A DNA stretch of 64,000 nucleotides. Origin: JAICXG01 sp963801255. Its GTDB lineage: Bacteria > Verrucomicrobiota > Verrucomicrobiia > Chthoniobacterales > UBA10450. Shown piece after piece: positions 57,214 to 64,000 of this stretch. The position numbers were made by a program, and so were the translations under genes. The notes beneath the pieces were generated by a model, which was not told where the DNA came from, searched no databases, and worked only from the letters and a program-made list of their open reading frames with translations. The stretch lies in NCBI GenBank assembly GCA_963801255.1, contig CAWDEC010000015.1, positions 143,295-207,294 of the forward strand, in the 5' to 3' direction. The first letter of the stretch is position 1. Every line of letters begins with the position of its first letter.

Positions 57214-57649
57214 ATGAAGCAGCTGACCGCATGCCTCGTTTCCTTCTCCCTCTTGCTCTGTCCAGCTTGCCATAAATCGACCCCCGCGCTGCCGCCGCCC
57301 ACAACGCCGAGCGAACAGCAAAAGCGTGCGGAACTGGCGTCAGAAATGCCAGCTTCATTGCAAAAGCAATGGACCTTCCTTAATCGCCTCCGTCAGAGCG
57401 ATCGCTACAGCGACATCGATCGCACTCTGGTGAATCATCAGGGGGAACTCGGTGTTGTCCTCTCTTCCAACATCCATTCCGGAGAGATCGAACCGCTTCT
57501 ACAAGAAGTGATGAAAAAGATGGCGAAGGAATTTCCCGGTGAAGACATCGTGCTCAATGCTTATGAGTCGACGCAAGCCGTTGCACAAACTCGGCCGGGC
57601 CCAGCTCGATGGCAAAACGGAAGAGATCCGTTACGAAGGAGCGCGATAA
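57214..57649 (+). CDS. small lipoprotein, interrupted by a one-base frameshift
   Basis: From ATG 57214: MKQLTACLVSFSLLLCPACH has lipobox CPAC (C19 lipidated), then a Pro/Thr linker and a folded part with WTFLNRLRQSDRYSDIDRT and IEPLLQEVMKKMAKEFPGE. The frame ends in an unlikely tail after YESTQ. Removing one A of the AA at 57575-57576 continues as PLHKLGRAQLDGKTEEIRYEGAR and stops at 57649, giving 144 residues. The function is unknown. It converges with the thiolase. Confidence 0.65.
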
Positions 57650-57670
57650 TCGCCTAACGAAAATACTTCG

Positions 57671-58907
57671 TTAGCCCACACCCCAGATCATGGCGACGGA
57701 AGTCGTTAGGCTGCCGCCCATGTTGAAGGTGAGGAATTTTTTCGCGCCCTTAATCTGGCGCGCGTCCGCCTGATTGGTGAGCTGCTGGTAAGCGTCGACC
57801 ACCTGTCGCACGCCGGTCGCGCCGACGGGATGACCGTCACCGATCAGGCCGCCGCCAGTGTTTACTGGAATCTCGAAATCGATCTTGCCGCTGACGTGCT
57901 CGCCGCGGACTTGGGGGAGAGCGGTCGCGCCGCTCTTTGGCCAACTCGGCGCCTTTGCCTGGTTCGGCGAGGCCGAGGATTTCGTAGGCGACGATCTCGG
58001 TGATGGAAAAGCAATCGTGCACTTCGGCGCCGTGCATGTCGCGCGGTTTCAGGTTTGCCATCCCAAATGCTTTCTCCGCCGCTTTGCGCGCGGTGCTGAA
58101 AGTGGGCGCGTCCTTCTTCTCGAGCGCGAGGTAGTCGGTCGTGTGGCCGAAGCCGAGGAGCTGCGGGACCTTTGATTTATCGATCCCGTGTTTCTCGAGA
58201 TATTTTCCCGAGACGAGGACGACGGCGGCCGCGCCATCGGTGATCTGCGAGCAATCGGAAACGCGCAGAGGCGGCGCCACGCTCGGGTTTTTCTCCGAGA
58301 CCTGCGAGGCGTCGTCGTAGGTGAGATCGGCTGAGCGCATTTGCGCGAGAGGATTAAGCCGGGCGTGCGCGTAATTTTTGTAAGCGACGGCGGCGAGGTC
58401 GTCGGGCGAGGCGCCATACTTGTCGACGTAAATTTGCGCGATGCGGCCAAACAATTTCGGAAACATGAAGTCGCCGTATTCCGGCCGCTCGACATCGAAA
58501 TCGGCCGCCGCGCCCAGCACGTCACCGCCATCTTTCGACGACATCGTCTTCTGCTGTTCCGCACCAACCACGAGAACGGCGTCGTGAAAACCGCCCATGA
58601 TCCATTGCGCGCCTAACAATACCGAGAGTGCACCGGACGCGCAGGCCGCCTCGGTGTGCATCGTCGGGATGCCGTGCAATTTTTCGTCGATCTCGGGGAT
58701 GAATGCGCCGAGGTGGAGCTGCTTGGTAAATTGGCCGGCGTTGAAATTGCCCACCGCCGCGGCCTCAATTTCCGCGGGGTCAATCTTCGCTTCGGCGATG
58801 GCTTTCTGGCCCGCTTCGACGATGACGTCGCGAAGGGCTTTGCCTTCTTTTCTTAGGTTGCGCTTAAAGTCGGTTCGGCCCGCGCCGAGGATGTAAACAT
58901 GTTCCAT
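57671..58907 (-). CDS. acetyl-CoA acetyltransferase / SCP2-type thiolase, interrupted by a one-base frameshift
   Basis: The thiolase core has the nucleophile C89 in TEAACASGALSVLLG and HDCFSITEIVAYE. In the read frame it ends abruptly after GAELAKERRDRS. Removing one base from the AAA at 57936-57938 (minus strand) gives SGATALPQVRGEHVSGKIDF, then GLIGDGHPVGATGVRQ, the second catalytic motif with its histidine. It stops at 57671 (about 411 residues). It cleaves or forms acyl-CoA beta-ketothioesters. The CoA-transferase genes downstream on the opposite strand produce the kind of substrate it uses (acetoacetyl-CoA). Confidence 0.85.
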
Positions 58908-59363
58908 AATCTCTTATCCAGTTGATCTCATCTTTGCCCTGTGCATTTCGAAGTTCCGCTCGTCGTGCGGGCAAAGTGCGGGCCAACAACTATTCAATCG
59001 AGGAAGGCCCATCGCAAGTCCGCGAACGCAGTCAGGGGAGCATCTTTCCGCTCCTAACCACCGCCGAGCCGCCATGCTTGCTGGCTATGCTGAGGAGAGA
59101 AACATCGTCTTTCGAAAGCGCCTCTCCGCGTGAGAGCTTTTGACATGAGGAAAAGGAAGATACCCGCGGCGATAACTACGCCACCGCCAGCCGATAAACT
59201 TTCCGGCGTTTCAGTTCCTCGAAAAAGCCGCTCCCTTTTGCGATCAATGAGTTCATCCAAAGTTGAAGAGTCGATGACGCACGATCGACCTTCGCCACAA
59301 AATGCCTTTATAGGATGGGAATTTGAGCGTAAAATCGCGAACTGATCGATCGACATTAATTTT
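58908..59363. other. boundary region before the KamA cluster
   Basis: No gene can be supported in these 456 bases. Two opposing open frames of 71-100 codons have no family match or ribosome site. The ribosome site for KamA (GGAG at 59370-59373) follows. The octamer disappears from here to the window end, so this may be the edge of acquired DNA. Confidence 0.4.
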
Positions 59364-59381
59364 TTGACTGGAGACCGAACA

Positions 59382-60875
59382 ATGACACCAACACAGCCAC
59401 AACCCTACGTCCCCACCGCACGCGAGCAGAAGTTTCTCGAGAGCGTCGAAGAAGGCCGCTATGAGCGGGAAATCATCAGTGGGCTTGCCCCCTTCTTCAA
59501 CGAGAAGGCGCCGGAGGACATGCTCGGCTTCTATTCCGAAGACGAGGTGACAAGGCTGAAAGCGCTCAAGGGCACCGATCGTGACGTTGAAGCCCGGATG
59601 CCCGTGAAGATCACGCGCCATTACTACGAGCTGGCCAGGACCAGCGCCGCGATTCAGCGCATCGTCAAGGCCGACCCCGCCGAGACGATGGATCTTGCGG
59701 GCTCGGAGGATCCCGGCAACCAGATGGACTACAGCCCCGTCGAGGGCCTGCTGCACAAGTACGAGATGGGACTCATGTACGTCATTTCGACCTGCTCGGC
59801 ACATTGCCGCTTCTGTTACCGCGAAGAATTGATCGCCCGTAAGCAGATCAAGCGACAGGACGGCACCATCGCAAAGAAAGGTCTCGCGATGATCCCCGAG
59901 ATCATCCCCTACATCAAGCAGCACAACGCGGCCGTGGCGAAGAACGGCGGCGTGCATCCCGAAAGCGGACGCGAGAAGTTGCGCGAGATCCTGATGTCGG
60001 GCGGCGACGCGATGGTGCTGAACAATTCAAAGATCGCGGCCTGGCTGGGCGCGCTGGCCGAAGCCGGCGTCGAGTCGATCCGCATCGGCACCAAGGATAT
60101 GGCGTTCTATCCCCAGCGCTTCGACCGCACCTTCCTCTCGATGCTCGATCGATTCCACGAGACCTACCCGCAGGTCGGCCTGCACATGATGCTGCACTTC
60201 GAGCACCCAGACGAGTTCCTCGCCAAGGATGCGGAAGGAAACTACATCGAGGACGCGCAGGGCTTTAAGCAATGGGTCCCCGCGACGGGCGAAGGGATGC
60301 GGGGCCTGGCCTCGCGCGGCTGGCTCACCGTGCAGAACCAGGCGCCGATCATGAGGGGCATCAATGATGACCCGGACGCCCTCCGCATTCTGCAGCGCGA
60401 GTTCAAGCGCGCCGGCGGCGAGAACCACTACTTCTTCTGCGGGCGCGACATCGTCGCCTACAAGGCGTTCAACGTCCCGATCGAGACCGCGTGGAATATT
60501 CTCAACGAATCGCAGAAGGGCCTGTCGGGCGTCGAGGCCCACGCGCGCCTTTCCATCACCCATTACAAAGGCAAGACCGAAGTTGCGGCGGTCACCAACG
60601 AGGGGATACCGGGACTCGCGGGCAGCGAGAATGGCGTCTTGATCTTCAAGATTCTTCGGAACGCCGGCAGCGCCCCCGACCGCGGCAAGGTCTGCATCGT
60701 CGGCCGCAACCCCGAGGCGCTCTGGTTCGACGACTACGAGGACCGCGTTCTGTTCGACGAGGCCGGCTTGTACGACTACGCGCGGGTGGCGAAACCCGGA
60801 CAGGCGCCGGTTCGCGCCACGGCCGCCGCACAGGCGCCGAGTATCGGCGCTCTTCAAGCCGCTCTTGTAGAATGA
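59382..60875 (+). CDS. kamA: KamA-family radical SAM aminomutase (lysine 2,3-aminomutase-like)
   Basis: I start at ATG 59382, with GGAG 8 bases upstream; a TTG at 59364 is also open. The radical SAM cluster is C138-x3-C142-x2-C145 (STCSAHCRFCYREEL). VLNNSKIAAWLGALAEAGV and IGTKDMAFYPQRF match the KamA barrel. At 497 residues it is longer than the clostridial enzyme (about 416), with an extended C-terminus. The usual PLP motif PGGGGK of lysine 2,3-aminomutase is not seen; ITHYKGKTEVA may bear the PLP lysine. It may therefore act on lysine, arginine or glutamate. It overlaps the CoA-transferase A gene by ATGA. Confidence 0.88.
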   Translation: MTPTQPQPYVPTAREQKFLESVEEGRYEREIISGLAPFFNEKAPEDMLGFYSEDEVTRLKALKGTDRDVEARMPVKITRHYYELARTSAAIQRIVKADPAETMDLAGSEDPGNQMDYSPVEGLLHKYEMGLMYVISTCSAHCRFCYREELIARKQIKRQDGTIAKKGLAMIPEIIPYIKQHNAAVAKNGGVHPESGREKLREILMSGGDAMVLNNSKIAAWLGALAEAGVESIRIGTKDMAFYPQRFDRTFLSMLDRFHETYPQVGLHMMLHFEHPDEFLAKDAEGNYIEDAQGFKQWVPATGEGMRGLASRGWLTVQNQAPIMRGINDDPDALRILQREFKRAGGENHYFFCGRDIVAYKAFNVPIETAWNILNESQKGLSGVEAHARLSITHYKGKTEVAAVTNEGIPGLAGSENGVLIFKILRNAGSAPDRGKVCIVGRNPEALWFDDYEDRVLFDEAGLYDYARVAKPGQAPVRATAAAQAPSIGALQAALVE

Positions 60876-61582
60876 TCGACAAGCGGGTCGCAAGCGCGGC
60901 CGAGGCTGTCTCGGACATTTTCGACGGCGCCGCCATCATGATCGGCGGTTTCGGCGAGGCGGGCAGTCCCATCGAGCTCATCCACGCGCTGATCGACCAG
61001 GGCGCCACGAATCTGACGATGATCAGCAACAACTGCGGCAGCGGCGAGGTCGGCCTCGCGGCGCTGCTCAAGGCGGGCCGCGTTTCCAAGGTCGTCTGTT
61101 CGTTTCCGCGCACCGCCAACTCGAAGGTCTTCCCCGAGCTCTACCGAAGCGGGCGCACGAAATTGGAATTGGTTCCTCAGGGAACGCTCGCGGAGCGCAT
61201 CCGCGCCGGCGGAGCTGGAATCCCGGCGTTCTACACGCCGTCCGCGGTGGGAACGCCGCTGGCGGAAGGCAAGGAATGCCGGGAATTCGGCGGCAGAAAG
61301 TATGTGCTTGAGCACGGCATGCGCGCGGACTTCTCGCTCATCAAGGGGCGGGTCGCCGACACCCACGGCAACATCCTCTACAACAAGACGGCGCGAAACT
61401 TCGGCCCGCCGATGGCGATGGCGGGCAAGGTCACGATCGTCCAGGTCGCCGAGGTCGTCGAGCCGGGCCAGCTGGACCCCGAGTCGATCGTCACGCCCGG
61501 CATCTTCGTGGATCGCGTCGTCGCCATCGCCAACCCGGCCCACGAATCGGAACTCGTCGCAGCAGGAGCGTCCTACCCATGA
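60872..61582 (+). CDS. 3-oxoacid CoA-transferase subunit A
   Basis: From ATG 60872 (overlapping the KamA stop) the product has 236 residues. The alpha-subunit signature GAAIMIGGFGEAGSPIELI lies near 19-37, and LTMISNNCGSGEVGLAALL and VGTPLAEGKE follow. The subunit binds the CoA moiety and works with subunit B. Longer open frames from 60491 are in the wrong frame for the KamA end. The base composition looks distinctly GC-richer than the gyr region. Confidence 0.92.
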   Translation: MIDKRVASAAEAVSDIFDGAAIMIGGFGEAGSPIELIHALIDQGATNLTMISNNCGSGEVGLAALLKAGRVSKVVCSFPRTANSKVFPELYRSGRTKLELVPQGTLAERIRAGGAGIPAFYTPSAVGTPLAEGKECREFGGRKYVLEHGMRADFSLIKGRVADTHGNILYNKTARNFGPPMAMAGKVTIVQVAEVVEPGQLDPESIVTPGIFVDRVVAIANPAHESELVAAGASYP

Positions 61583-62253
61583 CGAAGCCGCCAGTGATCG
61601 GGCGAACGCGCGAGGAGATGGCGCAGCGCCTGGCGCAGGACATTCCCGACGGCTCCTATGTGAATCTGGGCATTGGCATTCCGGAGCTGGTCGCCAAGTT
61701 CGTGCCGGCGGGCCGCTCGCTGATCTACCACACAGAAAATGGCCTGCTCGGCATGGGCCCCGCGCCCAGGCCCGGCGAAGGCGATCCCGAGCTGGTCAAT
61801 GCGGGCAAACAGCACGTGACGGCGCTGCCGGGCGCCGCGTATTTTCATCACGCGGACAGCTTCGCCATGATCCGCGGCGGCCACCTGGATCTTTGCGTGC
61901 TCGGCGCGCTCCAGGTCGCGCAGAACGGCGATCTGGCCAACTGGTCCACGGGCGAGCCCGACGCCATCCCCGCAGTCGGCGGCGCCATGGACCTGGTCGC
62001 GGGCGTGAAGTCGATCTTCGTCATCACCCAGCATTGCACCAGGGAAGGCGAGGCGAAACTCGTGCAAAAGTGCACCTTTCCGCTGACGGGATTGGCCGTC
62101 GTGAACCGCATCTACACCGATCTCGCCGTGATCGAAGTCACGCCGAACGGATTTCGGCTCGTCGAACTGAGCCCCGGCATCGATTTCGATTTCGTGCAGG
62201 AGCGCACCGCTGCGCCTCTGCTTCGCACCCGGAACCGATCAACAGCAGGCTGA
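61579..62253 (+). CDS. 3-oxoacid CoA-transferase subunit B
   Basis: The 224-residue subunit overlaps subunit A by ATGA. The catalytic glutamate is in IYHTENGLLGMG, the family's SENG-like motif. GSYVNLGIGIPELVAKFVPA and VGGAMDLVAGVKSIFVI are typical. The AB pair moves CoA from succinyl-CoA or acetyl-CoA to an acetoacetate-type acid, which suits the end of a lysine-like degradation route and the nearby thiolase. The four-helix-bundle gene starts 1 base after its stop. Confidence 0.92.
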   Translation: MTKPPVIGRTREEMAQRLAQDIPDGSYVNLGIGIPELVAKFVPAGRSLIYHTENGLLGMGPAPRPGEGDPELVNAGKQHVTALPGAAYFHHADSFAMIRGGHLDLCVLGALQVAQNGDLANWSTGEPDAIPAVGGAMDLVAGVKSIFVITQHCTREGEAKLVQKCTFPLTGLAVVNRIYTDLAVIEVTPNGFRLVELSPGIDFDFVQERTAAPLLRTRNRSTAG

Positions 62254-62254
62254 C

Positions 62255-62681
62255 ATGACCACGCAAACCAAATTAATTAGGAAGGAAGAATTAAGATTTA
62301 AGAAGGTGGTAACAGGAGATCCGGGGAAAGATTTGCGTCAACGAACGAAGAGCTTTGCGCTTCGTATTGTTCGGATGTTTTCGGCTCTGCCGAAAACGAC
62401 TGAAGCACAGATTCTTGGCAAGCAGGTGCTCGCGTTCCGGGACGTCGGTGGGAGCAAACTATCGGGAGGCTTTCCGAGCGCGCAGTAAGCCGGAGTTCAT
62501 CTCGAAGTGCGGCGACTGTTTGAAGGAAGTCGAAGAAACCGCGTACTGGCTCGAGCTGCTTGTTGATGCAGAGCTTGTCATTCCGGAAAAGCTAGCTCCT
62601 CTGCAGCGGGAATGCGACGAGCTGACGGCGATCTTCGTTTCGATCATCAAGAGTTCGAGGCGCAATATTCTTAATTCTTAA
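62255..62681 (+). CDS. four-helix-bundle protein (23S rRNA intervening-sequence type), interrupted by a one-base frameshift
   Basis: Frame one gives DLRQRTKSFALRIVRMFSALP and ends at 62488. Removing one base near 62432 continues as RSGTSVGANYREAF, then KCGDCLKEVEETAYWLELLV and ends ELTAIFVSIIKSSRRNILNS. The two parts are the helices of the IVP/S23 family. The function of these proteins is unknown. It is flanked by inverted AT-rich heptamer repeats, and its stop lies within the right one. It sits inside an otherwise tight catabolic operon, suggesting insertion. Confidence 0.75.
62281..62306. repeat. left heptamer repeat (AAGAATT-type) at the four-helix-bundle gene
   Basis: An imperfect run AAGAATTAAGATTTAAGAA in otherwise GC-rich DNA. 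Its inverted counterpart lies at 62668-62697. Confidence 0.6.
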
Positions 62682-62697
62682 TTCTTACTTCTTAAAT
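62668..62697. repeat. right heptamer repeat (TTCTTAA-type) at the four-helix-bundle gene
   Basis: Tandem TTCTTAA TTCTTAA TTCTTAC TTCTTAA in the opposite orientation to 62281-62306. It contains the stop codon of the four-helix-bundle gene and abuts the next start. Confidence 0.65.
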
Positions 62698-62700
62698 GTG

Positions 62701-64000
62701 ATGCAAACCGACCTCTCGCGCAGCGCCGCCCTCTACGAGCGGGCCCTCAAAGTCCTTCCCGGCGGCGTCAGCCGCAACGCGATCCTGCGGGGGAGTCACC
62801 CGACCTACGTCGAGTGCGGCAAGGGCTGCCGCGTGACCGACCTCGAGGGCGTCACGCGCATCGACTTCTCCAACAACATGGCGTCCCTGATCCACGGCCA
62901 CGCCTGCCCCGAGATCATCCATGCGGTGACGGAGCAGATGACCCGCGGCACCGCGTTCATGATGGGAACCGAGATCGAGGTGCGCTATGCCGAGCACTTG
63001 TGCAGCCGCAACGCCTCGTTCGAGAAGATGCGCTTCATGAACTCGGGCACGGAGGCGATCATGGTCGCGCTGAAGGCGGCCCGCGCATTTACCGGGCGGC
63101 CGAAGATCGCCAAGGCCGAGGGCGCCTACCACGGCGTATACGACTACGCCGAGGTGAGCCAGGGCTCCACGCCGGCGACCTGGGGCGGCATCGACCATCC
63201 GCGCAGCGTTCCGCTGGTGCACGGGACACCCGAGTCCGCGCTCAAGGACGTCGTTGTCTTTCCGTTCAACGACACCGAGCGCACGCTGGCGATCCTGGAC
63301 GAGCACGCCAAGGACCTCGCGTGCGTATTGATCGATCTGATGCCGCACCGCGTCGGCTTGTGTCCGGCGGATGTCGAGTTCGTTACCGCGCTGCGCGAGT
63401 GGTCCGCGCGCCACGGGGTGCTGTTGGTGTTCGATGAAGTCATCACGTTCAGGGCCGAGCACTCCGGCTTGCAAGCGCGCTACGGCGTCACGCCCGACAT
63501 GACCGCGCTGGGCAAGATCATCGGCGGTGGATTTCCCATTGGCGCCGTCGCCGGCCGCGCCGAAGTCATGGATGTGCTCAACCCGCAGTCGCCCCGGTAC
63601 GTGTTCCCGCACTCCGGAACATTCACGGCCAACCCGATCAGCATGACCGCGGGCATGGCGGCGATGCTGAAGTTCGACCGACCCGCGGTGGCGCGCCTAA
63701 ACGCGCTGACCGATCGGGCCAGGAACGGCATCGAAGGCGCGATCCGCGCGACGGGCGCGCCCGCGAGCGTCACCGGGGCGGGCTCGATGTTCCTGGTGCA
63801 CATGAAGCAGACGCCGCCACGAAATTACCGCGATGCGTACCCGACGCCCGACGAGTCGCGCCGACTCAAGGCGTTGCTCGATCACCTCTACAACGAAGGT
63901 TGCAGCATCATCAGCTCGGGTGCGTGCGTGTTCTCCACGCCGATGACCGAAGCGGAGATCGACACGCTGGTGGGGGCGTTCAAGTCCGGCTTTGCAAAGC
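62701..64000 (+). CDS. class III aminotransferase (glutamate-1-semialdehyde aminomutase-like), cut by window end
   Basis: The frame runs from ATG 62701 beyond the window without a stop (433 codons seen). Fold-type I motifs are NSGTEA at 114-119, GAYHGVYDYAE for the phosphate, FDEVITFR at 244-251 and the Schiff-base lysine K272 in ALGKIIGGGFPIGA. The N-terminus PGGVSRNAIL resembles the GSA-aminomutase family, which includes enzymes for amino acids and beta-amino acids. In this cluster it may transaminate the KamA product, which is inference. The stop is missing only because of the window edge. Confidence 0.9.
   Translation, partial: MQTDLSRSAALYERALKVLPGGVSRNAILRGSHPTYVECGKGCRVTDLEGVTRIDFSNNMASLIHGHACPEIIHAVTEQMTRGTAFMMGTEIEVRYAEHLCSRNASFEKMRFMNSGTEAIMVALKAARAFTGRPKIAKAEGAYHGVYDYAEVSQGSTPATWGGIDHPRSVPLVHGTPESALKDVVVFPFNDTERTLAILDEHAKDLACVLIDLMPHRVGLCPADVEFVTALREWSARHGVLLVFDEVITFRAEHSGLQARYGVTPDMTALGKIIGGGFPIGAVAGRAEVMDVLNPQSPRYVFPHSGTFTANPISMTAGMAAMLKFDRPAVARLNALTDRARNGIEGAIRATGAPASVTGAGSMFLVHMKQTPPRNYRDAYPTPDESRRLKALLDHLYNEGCSIISSGACVFSTPMTEAEIDTLVGAFKSGFAK

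Noticed and set aside
59054..59356. 100-codon minus ORF between thiolase and KamA
   Set aside because: It has one hydrophobic stretch but no ribosome site or recognisable family and covers the likely junction region.
60491..60871. Long N-terminal extension of CoA-transferase A
   Set aside because: The translated extension is arginine-rich and overlaps KamA in another frame; the ATG at 60872 gives the normal family start.

Overview
The window is a 64 kb piece of a soil-type bacterial chromosome, most likely from Verrucomicrobiota (Chthoniobacterales / Udaeobacter-like). That assignment is inferred from gene style: FloA flotillin with a proline-rich partner, an Stf0 sulfotransferase between gyrB and gyrA, PQQ-type dehydrogenase with two C-terminal repeats, HAF-repeat and TIGR03118 secreted proteins, and a GyrA carrying GEAVIYPT in the quinolone pocket. 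It was not checked against any database. One tRNA-Leu(UAA) is present. I found no rRNA, CRISPR array, insertion sequence or prophage.

Layout. 0.3-2.6 kb: PLP aminotransferase and 2-hydroxyacid dehydrogenase. 2.7-6.9 kb: secreted or unknown proteins, a KirBac-type K+ channel and several broken genes. 6.9-12.8 kb: a regulator/kinase pair divergent from a cupredoxin, second kinase and porin operon. 12.8-18.1 kb: PQQ dehydrogenase, M13 peptidase, YkgJ-type Cys protein. 18.2-21.7 kb: TetR / HlyD / DHA2 multidrug efflux operon with a clear operator. 21.8-26.5 kb: Ku, GNAT, IspH, L,D-transpeptidase, TIGR03118 propeller. 27-35.2 kb: small membrane proteins, cupin, Kef antiporter, tRNA, esterase, galactose-oxidase-like enzyme, GGQ protein, Gfo/Idh/MocA enzyme, lipoprotein. 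35.3-41.2 kb: gyrA, Stf0, gyrB. 42.3-47.0 kb: oligopeptide ABC transporter with an MsrB inside and no binding protein. 47-57.6 kb: lipid kinase, SurE, VOC, membrane proteins, FloA, oxidoreductases, a pseudokinase, a NYN nuclease. 57.7-64 kb: thiolase, then a visually more GC-rich cluster of KamA-family aminomutase, CoA-transferase A and B, a four-helix-bundle gene and a class III aminotransferase cut by the window edge.

The strongest unexplained signal is a dispersed octamer CGTTAGGC / GCCTAACG, usually extended to TCGTTAGGC. I counted about 43 exact copies between 9.6 and 57.7 kb, against about two expected by chance in 64 kb. It sits on both strands, in and between genes, and in six genes it contains the stop codon. 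It is absent from the first 9.6 kb and the last 6.3 kb. It behaves like a DNA-uptake-type or HIP1-type genomic word, but no function can be read from the window.

A second window-wide feature is seven reading-frame breaks, each repaired by removing one base and mostly in short homopolymers. They look like insertion-type read errors. Reconstructed products are described under each gene.
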